From Pythium myriotylum (lineage: Eukaryota; Oomycota; Peronosporomycetes; Pythiales; Pythiaceae): 64,000 nucleotides of DNA. The stretch is taken from the NCBI GenBank assembly GCA_023091665.1, contig JALJCQ010000024.1, positions 558,001-622,000 of the forward strand, written 5' to 3'. Shown here in pieces: positions 44,401-55,100 of this stretch; position 1 is the first letter of the stretch; every line of letters starts with the position of its first letter. The notes under the pieces are model-generated. The model was not told the origin of the DNA, did no database searches, and worked only from the letters and a program-made list of their open reading frames with translations. The translations under genes were made by a program, and so were the position numbers.

Positions 44401-44608
44401 ACTATCTCTATCTGCAGGACTTCCACGACCCGGCCGACGTGGCCGACTTCCTGGCCAAGGTGGGCGTGGACGCCGCGCGAGGGCTCTCACGCGACGCCGC
44501 CATGACGCGGCGCGCCATGTACGGCGCCAACCGCGTGACGCCGCCGGTCAACTGCCCCTCGTGGGTCTGCTGCCTGCTGCCCTGTCTCCTGCGCACGCCC
44601 GCCATGGT
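41480..44608 (+). repeat. segmental duplication, copy B
   Basis: Corresponds to 18196-21229 plus 25751-25855. Unlike copy A it has no Merlin insertion and keeps the ATPase start unbroken. Confidence 0.92.
42047..44242 (+). CDS. multi-pass membrane protein, oomycete-type unknown family, copy B
   Basis: 731 aa, same architecture as the protein at 18797-20992: signal anchor, cysteine-bearing extracytoplasmic domain, about six membrane segments, long soluble tail. Differences from copy A are few and mostly mild (LQW to LKW, VARRGV to VAKRGV, ALFLST to ALLLST, CRINCS to CRTNCS, CESRRG to CESHRG, TATDVT to TATEVT) and cluster in the C-terminal half; the N-terminal 430 residues are identical. Function unknown. 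Confidence 0.8.
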   Translation: MGVSVRKTILLTLNLVSTVLTLLTGLRENTVVVTVSGRYDHIRSRLIEGTINYNIIREDFLMKNQLTDLVEVGKSFRFVSAPNRSPANLGEDRSTCVRVNSMNTSIMSINYDDFWGYGPRRAQIFLYSISTPNCDVTNFKQEWYNEVCVKAYGRGDEHACHQYILANFDTLHGNRVIQAGVEVDFGIPGVPFLKCLGRPEREFEYFTDLMVHQSFWSGGSYHVEIQSSRCLAKPLIRNDDWEWGLFKVVAPDSAAKVVVGVDASGWLATIIGVAYGIVSIVMIANGVLAALLRTRTASYLPSGVRFLKEWKLLRYIFPFMSAATSVTDNENRIIVFKGASFMASDVWMNHWLYIALSILDSVAGIRTTYIVLEMGTWMLTKQVNLENFLFVCSALTRITWVMCFVHSMLRYGCKLALRSMRSLKWIRPNLREQLEWYIDAASLFMSYKIYSVSLCFVLFLLLEIHGSVSLMKGQPVAKRGVFGGDPNLAQFWGNEIICDFFVIVMLLLATALLLSTVGLFTKYRYVTRNRLIRLLQERFGLVGWDVFIVLEALGIDPFDSTLVVDGVCRTNCSLGAVIQQLYTSGFSGHVNLAADYLFLEGGFSKEPLKVRYPVKRALSMGLCESHRGSTVSNKYTATEVTEHARKDHAFDEEAKDVAAIRSAKSLFDRKLKIVTEGFFGKILLIDEDEPGRFVKSAESSRMEFEVQDALSMLSIMDIKPLLGNDKKLHIR

Positions 44609-45071
44609 CGCGTACCAGGAGGCGCTGCCGCGCGAGGCCACGGTGCGCCGCCAGCAGGGCAACGGCGTCGCGCGCAAGCTGCGCATGGACGCCTCGAGCC
44701 TCGTCTACGGCGACATCGTCGAGCTCAAGGCCGGCGAGATCGTGGGCGCTGACCTGCGCGTCATCGAGTGCTCGGAGGACTGTGTCGTGGACCAGACCGT
44801 GCTGGTCGGCGAGGACGACGGCGAGGAGCTGGAGGGAGGACAGAGCAAGAGGAAGAAGCGCGTGACAGTGAGTGCGACAGACCCCAAGGACCCGCTCGTG
44901 AGCGGCAACGTGCTGCTCATGGCCACGCACGTGCTCAAGGGCACGGCCGTGGGCGTGGTCATCGCCACGGGCGACGAGACGGTCTGGGGCCAACTGGTGC
45001 AGATCCACGAGTGGCCGGTGAGCAAGCGAGCAGGCAGCGAGGAAGGCGCGCGGCTCGTGAGTAAAGTGTGA
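44328..45071 (+). pseudogene. P-type ATPase, N-terminal third only, copy B
   Basis: The 247-aa frame reads like the N-terminus and actuator domain of a P-type cation ATPase: an N-terminal LAKVGVDAARGLSRDAAMTR, TVRRQQGNGVARKLRMDASS, LVYGDIVELKAGEIVGADLR and PLVSGNVLLMATHVLKGTAV with TGDETVWGQL. The membrane helices before the actuator are weak and the phosphorylation motif DKTGT and everything after are absent: the frame stops at 45071 and the EMC10 gene follows in 126 bp on the other strand. ARLVSKV at the end coincides with a GTGAGT splice-donor sequence, so the original gene probably continued in another exon now lost. Confidence 0.72.
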
Positions 45072-45196
45072 TGATATGCTAGTGGAGTCGACGGTGGCTC
45101 TAAGAGATGAAGAAGGCGTGTTTTTATCTGGCTGCCAACCCCTCTCACTATCTTGCCCTGAGAAGATGAGACCATCGCCAGGGAGAGTCGTACCGT

Positions 45197-46309
45197 CTAT
45201 CGTCGACGGGCAGCGCCGCCGCCTCCACCGGCAGGAGCCGCACCGCCACCGGCAGCACCACCCTGCGGTCCGGGGTCGCCGCCGAACAGACTCATGACGA
45301 CGAGCGGGAGGATAATGTACCACTGCATAAAACGGCATTAGAACAACCATGGCACACGCGGTTGATCGAGATAACCGCACTCACGTAGCGACGCAGGAAG
45401 GACTGGTTTTCCTCGGCAGGCTGCTCGCCCTCCTCGACAACGACGGGCTTCTTGACGCCCTTTGGTGCCTTCTTCTGCTTGGGCGACACTTGCTTCGGCG
45501 GGCTACGAACATCATACCATGGTCAATAACGCCCAGTCGTACTCGAGACCTTGCTGGACACTCACGAAGGGCCGTTCTGGGCCTTGAGCACAGACGCCTG
45601 CGGCGAGAACTTGGCACTCTTAAGGTCGCGCTGGTGACAACCACAACGTCAGGCATATTACCATAGTCCGACGAGCACCACGACTGTGATTCTCACCTTA
45701 CGGAACTCGTTGCACGTGGCTTCTCCCACGAATGGCGTGAGGTATTCGATGGCGATGAGCTTGCCATTGTCCGAGAGATGGAGCGTCAGGTCCTCGCGCA
45801 TGCGCGTGCCGGCCAGCAGACACATGGGGATGGACGTCATGACGAAGGCCGAGTCGGGGTTCTGCGGGTCCGATCGCGCGCGCACTGTGTAGTGCTTGCC
45901 GGCGCGCAGCAGCGCCTCCAGGTGCGCGACGTCCGACTCGCTCAGCAGCGGCGTCTCAAGGAACGAGACCTTGGGCTTGGCGCTGGCCGAGCTGAAGACG
46001 ACCTCGACCTTGCCGCGCGGCGAGAAGGCCGCCTTGCCCGACGGGATGTTGTGCTCGAGATGGAACTCGAAGCGCTGGTCCAGGTCGCCCGCGCGCGTGA
46101 GGCGGTCGTCGTAGTCGTCGCCGAAGTCGTCCTTGAACCTGCTCGAGAAGAACCACGGATTGCTCAGCTTCTAGAGCGCCCTCGTCGGCGACAAGCGCAT
46201 CCACAGAGAGAGCGTACTCTGAGCTTTCCACTTCACGCGGGTCCGCGCGCACGAATGCCGCGCAGGCCGCGCATACGAGCAGCAACGCCAGCAGCAGGCG
46301 GCGCAGCAT
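45197..46309 (-). CDS. EMC10: ER membrane protein complex subunit 10, with apparent frameshift
   Basis: Exons 46309-45697, 45630-45566, 45502-45385 and 45322-45197 with introns of 66, 63 and 62 nt. The start MLRRLLLALLLVCAACAAFV is a signal peptide. The luminal domain includes RFEFHLEHNIPSGKAAFSPR, SFLETPLLSESDVAHLEALL and GKLIAIEYLTPFVG with a cysteine pair; the tail KFSPQASVLKAQNGPSPPKQ leads to a C-terminal membrane helix WYIILPLVVMSLFGG. This is the EMC10 layout; EMC inserts membrane proteins in the ER. The signal-peptide frame and the rest differ by one base near 46169 (GCTCTAGAAGCTG); a one-base indel or a weak 61-nt intron could explain it. No other damage is seen. Confidence 0.75.
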
Positions 46310-46575
46310 CTTGCTCTTGACCTCCTCGAGAGCTGTTGGGTCAAGCCCTCCCCCTCACATCCTATAAAACCTCAAAACCCCAACTATACCACTATCTCAG
46401 TAGATTCTTGATCTAACCAATTCCAATAGAAAAGATGTACCGTAGCTGCCTCCTTTATAAGACCTCTTTCAAATGTTCAAAGAGTTCCCTCGATCAATCG
46501 GCGCGAGTTCCGGGCCTCGCTCGTCGGTGTCGTCTTCGCGGCGCTCGCTCTCCGACTTCCGCGCATCGCACCGCC

Positions 46576-48737
46576 ATGGCGCTGGCCGAGAGCGCAACTG
46601 CGAACACCGAGCACCCCGCGCCCGCCGAGAGCGTCGCCAGAGACGCCGTGGCCGCCGAGAAAGCGCCGCGCCAAGTCGCGCTCAAGCCGGCCACGCGCAA
46701 GCGGCTCTCCGACTCGGAGCTCGACATCGCGCGCAAGCTGAGCTTCAGCGCGGCGCTGGACAAAGACGCGGCCGACGACAGCGACGACCACAAGGTCCAG
46801 ATCGTGATCCGCATCCGCCCGCTCGCGCCCGAGGACGACGCCGGCGAGGACGAGTGCTTCCGCGTGGTCTCCGAGACGGCGTTGCTCGCGCACCCGCCCA
46901 AGACGTCGCAGTCGTACCGATCCACAGGCACCGCCACGTCCTTCCACTTCACGCGCATCTTCACGCCGCAGACGCAGCAGCCAGAGCTCTTCGAGGCCAC
47001 GACCAAGCCCGTGCTCGAGGCTGCGTTCGCCGGCAAGAACGGACTCGTGTTCGCCTACGGCGTGACCAACTCGGGCAAGACGTACACCATCACGGGCACG
47101 GAAGAAAACGCCGGCGTGCTGCCCCGCGCGCTGCGGTTCGTGCTCGAGGAGCTTGGGCGCCGCAAGGAGAACGAGGAAACGCCCGTGACCAAGATCACGG
47201 CCTCGTACCTCGAGATCTACAACGAGAATGTCTACGACCTGCTCTCAGCCCCCGTGCGGAAGCGCCGCGCATTACGCCTTCAGGACTGCGACGGCAAGAT
47301 TCAAGTGCGCGGCATGGTGGAGCGACCTCTCAAGACGCTCAAGGATGCCGAGGATGTGCTCGCGACCGGCCAAAAGAGCAAACAGGTCGCGGAGACCAAC
47401 TGTAACATGGACTCAAGCCGCAGCCACTGCATCTTTTCGCTGTATTTCTACCACCGCGATGCGCGCGGTGCGACTGTGCTCCGCAGCAAGGTGAGTATCG
47501 TGGACCTTGCAGGCTCGGAGCGCAGCGCCAAGACGGGAGCGACCGGTTTGCGCATGCAGGAAGCCAGCAAGATCAACGGATCGCTCATGAATCTCATGCG
47601 CTGTCTGGAGACGATGCGATGGAACCAACAGCACCCTGTGACGCTGCACAAGATGGTCCCGTTCCGAGAATCAAAGCTGACGAGGGTATGTGCGTATTAA
47701 GGAATGGAACTTGTCGGTCGTACTAATCTTGGACTCTCCTGCTGATTCAGCTATTCCAAGAGAACCTCATCGGTCGCAAGCAAGGTCCGTTGGTAATGAT
47801 CGTCGCTGTGAATCCTTCGAGCCATGAATTCGACGAGACGCTTCGAACGCTCAAGTACAGCGCGATGGCCCGAGAGCTTGTGCCAGTTCAAAAGCACACG
47901 GGGCGGAAATCCACAGCATCGTCATACTATGACCTTGATGGTCGCCTTCGTAAGCGGAGGCGCACATCAACGGAACCAGAAACTGCCGCGGGCGTCGAAG
48001 AACCAGTGGAGCCGCCTGTGAAGCGAGAACCACTGGCGGAACAGCCAAAGCGAGATTCGTTCGGTCGCCACATGAAGCCTGTCATCCACCGTCGGCCACC
48101 ACTTCGAGCATCGCGAGGTTCCCATAGACCAGACGCCACCCATGCCGCACCAGCAGTCACAGCAAACGCTGTTGTTGCCATGATGCAGCGAGAGATCGAG
48201 GCACATCGCAAACAAACGGTGTGTATGATGCGTGTACTCATCGCCCAACTTTGAGTCTAACATGCCTTTCATAACTTCTGAATGCAGGCTAAACTAGAAC
48301 AAGAGAACAATGACCTGCGCGTGCAGCTCTCCCAGACAAACGCGGAAAAGCTGGAAATTGAGTTAAAGATCCGCGCCGAGGTCGGCAACGAGATGCAGCA
48401 ACAACTCAAGCACATCAAGACGCAGTATCGCGAGATGTTAGAGCGACAACAGAGTGGGAACGATTCGTCAAGCTCGTCAACGATCTCATCGGTGGCTTCG
48501 TCGCAGTCGCAGTCTTCAATCGACGAGGAAGAACGGGCTGCATGGAGACAAGAAAAGGCCGCAATGCAAAATAAGATCCGACAACTACAGGAGCAATTGA
48601 CGGAATGTGAAGATGAAATGAGACGGATCCAAGAACGCCATGAACGAGAGCTCGACTGTATACTACTGAAGCGCGAGGCGGATGTAGAGGAGGAGGAGGC
48701 AAACGAAGAAGAAGAAGAAGAACCGGAGGAGATCTGA
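46576..48737 (+). CDS. kinesin motor protein (kinesin-6-like)
   Basis: Exons 46576-47685, 47751-48218, 48288-48737 (introns 65 and 69 nt) give 675 aa. The motor has VQIVIRIRPLAPEDDAG, the P-loop GVTNSGKTYT, NMDSSRSHCIF (switch I), VDLAGSER (switch II) and LVMIVAVNPSSHEFDETLRT with LKYSAMAREL at the neck. A basic nuclear-signal-like RLRKRRRTS follows, then a coiled coil (AKLEQENNDLRVQLSQTNAE; MQNKIRQLQEQLTECEDEMR) and a glutamate-rich end. N-terminal motor and a substantial loop layout resemble KIF20/KIF23-type mitotic kinesins, but the subfamily is uncertain. The ATG at 46576 has a good context (GCCGCCATGG); an in-frame ATG at 46435 would add 47 residues. EMC10 starts 266 bp away on the other strand. 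Confidence 0.9.
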
Positions 48738-48979
48738 GTATGAATAAACATGCCCAAATATTAGTCCAAACGCCACCCACAGTGCATGTTGTTACCCAAA
48801 TCATTTCGATCCCATCACTCCACCACCATTCCGGAGTAGTACCGGTTTCGGAATGCTTGTATTGCTTTATGAGCAGCAGAGTTGAGGAAGCGAGGATCCA
48901 CAGCTCATTCGAGTATTTACTTTCTTTCGCCTCACGCACTTACAACCGATCGACCCTCACTGAAAGCTACCGATTCGCC

Positions 48980-50437
48980 ATGGCCCAGAGCGAAGGTCTC
49001 CCGCTGCTTCAGCAACCAACTTCCCCACGGGCCAAGGTTCAAGATCAAGAACGCCGCAAGCACCAGACCCGGCGCCGTATCTTCATTGGCCTTGCAATCA
49101 CGACGCTCGTTGTTGCAGTAGGGCTCGTCTCCTCCAGGGACCCAACGTGGGCTGATCGGCTGCTCCCTTCGTCGCTATCCACTGGTTCAAAGTATGCGGC
49201 CGTCCTGAACAAGTACCGCGAAACCACCAACTTCGACGGTGTCGTGCAGGTGCGAGTCAATGGACGCGTGGTCTTCGAAGAGGCCGATGGTCTCGCTGAC
49301 GAAGAGTTCGACGTGCCCATGGCCACCATTAGCATCTTCCCCGTCGGCAGCAACTCCAAGCTCTTCGTCTCTGTGTCGTTGTATCAGCTTCAGGAGCGAG
49401 GTCTCGTGAACCTGTCGGATCCAGTCAACCAGTACCTAACTCAGGACGACTTCGCCAGCTTTGGGTTCCCGAACCAGTCCACATGGTGCCCACGCGTTGC
49501 AGGCGCGTCCATCGACTCGCCATGCGAGAATGTCACGTTCGTCCAGCTTCTCTTCATGGGATCAGGCATCGGTGACTCGCTCAACTGCGACAACGTGGAC
49601 GCGGCTCACTGCTACCGTACGGCCGAGAACCTCGCGTATTACAAAGGGTCTCTCGCACCGTACATCGGGATGTTCATCAACGATCCGCTTGTATTCAAAC
49701 CGGGAACCAACTACTCGTATTCCAACCCGAACTATTACTTGCTCAGTTATCTGGTGGAGAAGATCAGTGGGGAACGTCTGGAGAACTACATCAAGACGCA
49801 CATCACAGACAAGATCGGCCTAAAGGACACGTACTACGATCCGTACTCGGGTGTATTAGGAGTCCGGCGTGGGTATGTGCAACAGTACACGCATTTCTAC
49901 GCCCAGCCGTCTCCTGACGTGAAAGGTGAGCTGCTCGCGACGGGGACATGTGGTCCATACGTGAACAGTGGGGCCATCAGCGGTTCGGGTGGGTTCCGGT
50001 CAACAACATCAGATATGCACCGGTGGTACTTGGATCTGTTTGACAATCACGGCACAGCGTCCAAGGTGTTGACGGCCGCCTCGATCCGCATGATCATCGA
50101 ACGCGTCAACCCGGCATTCAGTGTGTACGCCCAAGGAGTCGGAGTGGGTCCCCTCGGCGCAGACGGGTGGCCGACAGCAGTCGCGTACTGTGGCGGTATG
50201 AAATGCTGCACGACGTGTCTAGAGTTGATCTTCCCACAAAACTCTAGTGACTCTTCGGTGCTCGTGAGCTCGTTCAGCAACCACAACCACGCCATCTTCC
50301 CTGACCGCGCAGCGTTCGAGCAGTTCCGTCCGCACGAGTTTATGAGTGTCGATGTCGAGCCGGGCATGGTCAAGGACTTGGGTGGTGCCGATACGCTGCG
50401 CAACGGTCTCGTTCGGGCCTACTTGTCGGCTGTCTAG
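48980..50437 (+). CDS. membrane-anchored serine beta-lactamase-like hydrolase
   Basis: 485 aa without introns. A short basic cytoplasmic start (RRKHQTRRR) precedes one membrane helix (IFIGLAITTLVVAVGLVSS), so the enzyme should face the ER lumen or cell exterior. The catalytic domain has the S-x-x-K motif in VGSNSKLFVS and a Y-x-N motif in NYSYSNPNYYLLSYLVEKIS, as in class C beta-lactamase/esterase-like (LACTB, AmpH) proteins. Several cysteines and N-glycosylation sites (NQST, NVTF, NYSY, NSSD) fit secretion. Its substrate is unknown; such proteins are usually esterases or peptidases. It begins 242 bp after the kinesin stop on the same strand. Confidence 0.85.
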   Translation: MAQSEGLPLLQQPTSPRAKVQDQERRKHQTRRRIFIGLAITTLVVAVGLVSSRDPTWADRLLPSSLSTGSKYAAVLNKYRETTNFDGVVQVRVNGRVVFEEADGLADEEFDVPMATISIFPVGSNSKLFVSVSLYQLQERGLVNLSDPVNQYLTQDDFASFGFPNQSTWCPRVAGASIDSPCENVTFVQLLFMGSGIGDSLNCDNVDAAHCYRTAENLAYYKGSLAPYIGMFINDPLVFKPGTNYSYSNPNYYLLSYLVEKISGERLENYIKTHITDKIGLKDTYYDPYSGVLGVRRGYVQQYTHFYAQPSPDVKGELLATGTCGPYVNSGAISGSGGFRSTTSDMHRWYLDLFDNHGTASKVLTAASIRMIIERVNPAFSVYAQGVGVGPLGADGWPTAVAYCGGMKCCTTCLELIFPQNSSDSSVLVSSFSNHNHAIFPDRAAFEQFRPHEFMSVDVEPGMVKDLGGADTLRNGLVRAYLSAV

Positions 50438-50770
50438 TTCCACTAGTTCCATTTGACGTCCTCGTCTCAAACCTTTTAGGACGTAGCTCTCTGTGACATG
50501 TGAGCAAATGGCTACAGATCCCCTTGCATCGTGTTTTCCAAAAGTGGCCATGGCATGATTGTGCCACATACGTCATCATGGTATCTTCCGCCTACTGCTT
50601 TAAGACCTCTCTATCTGATCCAAGAGGTCCGATCTGAGTCCCAACGGACAGTCCCGGCTGCAGTCCTCTGGCCAATCGAACGGCCGATCTCTCTGGCATG
50701 CGCTGCGCGTGAACCCGCCGTGGAAGCAGTGCTCAAAGCTCCTCCGCCCCCCTCTCTCCCCGTAGCGGCC

Positions 50771-52109
50771 ATGCTCGAAGAGCTCTTGGCGTCCAACGTG
50801 TGCGTGGTCTCTCTCTCTCTCTCTCCCTTCCCTTCCTCCTCTCACATGCGGTCATTCTGATCGTTCTCTCGTCCGATCGCCACAGCCTGCTCATGAGTGT
50901 CGCGGCGGCCGCAGTCGTCTTCTCCGGATGCGCCGTGTACGTGGCGCGTCTCGTGCGCGGCGCCCACCAGACCCACCGCCGCATGGTCTACGGACCCTCC
51001 AAGATGAACGAGTTCATCGCCAAGGTGCGTGCATCGAATCTGGACCGGAGCGTAGCTCTTGGCGAGGTCCGAGCTGACCGCCTTTCTCGTTTGCGGTGTC
51101 TCATCAGGCTCTCCAGCCGACGCTCGAGCGATACAGGCCCACGTGGTGGACCAACACGCACGTGCAGATCGCGCTCACGTTCCTCGTGCCGCAGGCGCGC
51201 CTCTCGTACCGACGTGAGCTGCTCGACCTCAACGACGGCGGACAGGCGGCGCTGGACTGGGCGCTCGAGCCCGAAGGCCAGTCCTCGACGCTGCGCCCGG
51301 ACTCGCCCATCGTCGTCGTGCTCCACGGGCTCACGGGCTGCAGCCTCGCCATGCGCTCGCTCTGTGCCGAGGCGCTCACGCACGGCTACCGGCCCGTGGT
51401 CTTCAACAAGCGCGGCCACGGTGGCGTGCGGCTCGCGACGCCCAAGCTCCAGGCCTTCGGCTGCGTGCGTGACCTACAGCAGGCCATCGCGCACGTCGAA
51501 CGCGAGTTCCCACTCGCCAAGCTCTACGGTATCGGTTTCTCGGCCGGCTCGGGCTTGCTCACCTCGTACTTGGGCGAGACCGGCGCGCAGTCGCGTCTGG
51601 ACGCGGGCGTCATGATCTCGCCTGGCTACAACGCGCTCGACCTGTTCTGCGGCGGCAAGATCCACCCGGTGTACGACTTTTTGATGACCTTCAGCCTCAA
51701 GCAGTTCTTGCTGCGCCACAAAGACGAGCTCAAAGAGGTGATCCACGTGCCCTCGGCGCTCAAGGCCACGACGATCCGCGAGTTCGACGAACGCGTCTAC
51801 ATGAAGATCCACGGGTACGAAGACATTGAGACGTACTGGAAGCACAACAACCCCATGCGTGACGTCGACCGTGTGCTACGCCCCGTGCTCTGCATCAATG
51901 CGCTTGATGACCCGGTGTGCACCAAGGAGAACATCCCGTACGACGAGTTCAAGCAGGACCCGCTGCGCATCCTTGTCGAAACCGAACATGGCAGTCACTG
52001 CGCGTTCTACGAAGGGCACCTCGTGCTAAAGTCGTGGGCCCACGGAGCGGCCATGGAGTACCTGAACAAAGTGAGGGAGTACCAAGGACTTAAGCCGGCT
52101 GCGTATTAA
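50771..52109 (+). CDS. alpha/beta hydrolase, ABHD1/3 (EMB8-like) family
   Basis: Exons 50771-50799, 50886-51024, 51108-52109 (introns 86 and 83 nt, both starting GTGCGT) give 389 aa. A membrane anchor (LLMSVAAAAVVFSGCAVYVA) precedes PTWWTNTHVQIALTFLVP, typical of ABHD1/2/3 and yeast EHT1/MGL2-type enzymes. The fold shows VVVLHGLTGCS (oxyanion loop), FNKRGHGG, the nucleophile elbow YGIGFSAGSGLLTSYLG (G-F-S-A-G), INALDDPV with the acid, and HGSHCAFYEG with the histidine. Likely an ester or phospholipid hydrolase at membranes. The first exon is only 29 nt; it was chosen because it restores MLEELLASNVLLMSVA. The (CT)n in intron 1 may serve as its pyrimidine tract. It converges on the PH-domain gene 54 bp away. 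Confidence 0.87.
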
Positions 52110-52163
52110 GCGTCAAATATTACATTATAGATCCACGTTCGCGGGCTCCCCTGGACGTCTTTT

Positions 52164-55100
52164 TTAGAAATCCTCCAGACTTGACGGCTTGTCCTCGTGG
52201 AAGGAAACGTATTCGTACCGAGGATTCTTAAGAGGAATGATGGCAGCGGCTGATGCAGTCGAAGGTGTCGGTCCCTTGTCAAAGCAGCAAGTGAAGATCG
52301 ACTGCCACGAGTACCACGGGGTCGTCTTTCGCGACGCCTTGGATGGCGAACCAAGAGCATCATAAGGGAAGCTATCTCCAAAGAAGACTCCTCCATGGCT
52401 ACCGCGTCTACCCTCTCCCTCACCACAGTTAAGCCGGTACATGGGGGAGTTCTCAGGGCTATGAACTCGCCCCATAGATCGAGTACGAATCAACATCGGA
52501 AGCTCAGTTTCGTCCTCACCAGAGAATGCTTCCTCATCTGTACTTTCCTCTTCCTCCGAGGTAGTGTCCTCTACTGCAAGGCTCTCAAGCACGTCTTTGA
52601 GGAAAACTGACTGACGATTCGCGTCTTCTCGGATGGCTTGGAATTTCTCTTTGACGTTTTGTTGTGCGCTTTGCTTGTGTTTGTGCTGTTCCATGGCGTT
52701 TCGCACCATGTCTTGCTCCTTGTGTGCATTTGAGATTTGATCTTCTATAGCATTAAGCCATCGTTTGCGTTCTAGACTGGTCTGCGCCTTGCACTCCATA
52801 ACATCGCCCACAGGGGTGGACTCCTTCGATGGGGATACGGCAAAACCTCCGTAAGTGGACGTTTTGTTTGCAACGATGACAAATCCGTGAGTTTCAAGGT
52901 CTTCTTCGCCACCTCGCTTCTTGTTACGTGCTGACGGCTGCCACGCTTCAGCAAGCATGACTTCTAGAACAGCCTGCGGCAGAACGTCATCACCCTCTTC
53001 TTTTTGCTCGCATGCGTCAACTTGATGGTTATGTCCATGTAGAGCGAGAGCTTGTTGTTGTGTTTCATATAGAAGCCACTGTGTCCCAATCAAAACAGCG
53101 TAGCGAGTCCTCCATTTTGCACCAAACGTAGGCAGCGAGAATATGCCACTACGCCGTCTATCTCGAACTTTGAGATACCCTTCCATTGCCGCGCCAGGAA
53201 CAAACGGAAGCGCCGCATCCCGGATTATGTATTTGGACGAAGCAGTCGAGTCTCCCTCAACTTGAGCAGGAGCTTCGTTACGCAAAGAGTTCAGTACACA
53301 TGAGTACCACGAGTCGCGATCTCCTTTGGTAGCGAATGCGAGTTCTAGGATGGCTCCATCCTGATTCTCCAATCGAACTCCATGGCGATACTGATTGTCT
53401 CGATTTCCCGTCGTAGCTGTCGTCCCCTGCCACTCTTGAGCTGAGATTAGCTCATGGTGTTCAACGGCTTTCCGCTGCCAATCATCTGCACAAGCATCTC
53501 CACCGTCCTTAAAGATCCACAAGGCTGTTCCTGCGATAACTGCATATCTTTCGCGCCACATGGACCCGACAAACTGGTGCCGCACTCGCACATACCCTTC
53601 CCGTCGAGTGATCACAGTACCTACTCCAGGCTCGGCGCAGGTCGAAACACTTCCCCCGGAAGCTGCGGCTACATGGGAAGCTGCCATACGTGCAAACTCC
53701 TTGGCATCTTCATCCAGATACTGTTCTGCAAGTGCAAAATCTAGCTCGTGCTGAATTGCGTGAACCCACTGCTGCTTCGCACTGGAGGTTGAGGCTGTGA
53801 AGTAGAGCGAGAGTAGTTTTGTGCCCTGTTTAGATGCTTGCAACTGAAACCCAGTGTTTGTCTCCACCTCAGTTCCATTGGTTGCAGGAGTCCACTCCGA
53901 AATCCCAGCTACTGTTGCATTCACAGTTGCTGGTGAGTCTTGCCCCCCTTGGGTTTGAGCGTTCTGAAAGGCATGCTGGCGAGAATCAAAAATGCGCAAC
54001 TCACATCCGCACAGTACTGCAAACACTGGACAGTTGGCTGCAACTGAGCCACTACTACGCCACGGAGTGAGCTCACCCTCCATCGCAGACGTTGACCACA
54101 CAAATGTTTCCTCTACTGCAATGATATCGATGGGGCTGCTGAGGCCGCTCTCAATGGTGAGCACTACTTTTTCGTCCTTGAGGAGTTGCTCTCCTTTACT
54201 GGTATTGATACCTGCGACGATTGTGTTCACCCAGAGGTTTCTCTCCTCTGCTGATGCCGGGAAGAACGTAATTGACCTCTCTTCGCGATCACCCTCTATG
54301 ATGACTTGAACGCTGAATGCGAAGCGAGTGTACGCCCTAGGAGAGCTCCCCCAGCCTTTCAATATTTTGCTAAGATGACCTACAGGACTTACAACTTGGT
54401 CAGACTCAGCAAGATCTTGTGCAATGTCAATCACGCGTGCTTTCAACCGCGGTCGATCCTTTATCAGGAGTGAAGTTTCATCTGCAAAGATCTCGATATC
54501 CGATCGTGTCGTAACAACAACAAAACCCTCTTGTTCAGTGCATTTCTCTTCCTTGAGGTGATAGAACAAGTACCCACGAACATCGCCCGTTGACTCATCT
54601 ATTACTGAAGCCCTTCGCACTGGTCTATCTTCAACGTCAGACTTCTCGTCGACATCGCGAACCTGCTCTTTAAGCAATTCAGCTGCTGCTACGTGTTGGC
54701 TGCCTCGACGGATCTGCCGGATCCACTTAGCTCGATCCAGATCTGTAGCTGCTCCACAGCTGAGAATGACTTGCTCCTGTGTTAGAATCTGGAACGGAAA
54801 CCTGCCCACGTTTGAACTGTCACTACTGGTCGGAGCAACACCACCAATGGCTTTCCATGCACGCGTCGATAGGGCCGTAAGTTTTGCTGTTAGCTGGTTG
54901 CGATCGTCTTCTGCAAATAGACACAATTCGTTGTTGTGCTGAAGCACAACGTAGCACTCTTTCATTTGAATGTTGGTCGACTCGTTCATGACAGGCGTTG
55001 CGGTCGGCGATATTGACGCTCTCGCAAAATTCGCAGCACCTTGGATCTGTTGTTGGAAATCAGCTAGAGACTGGAAAAAATCCATTCGAACCATCAGAAA

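Noticed and set aside
51104..51379. Antisense frames over the alpha/beta hydrolase
   Set aside because: Shadows of a gene with complete catalytic motifs.
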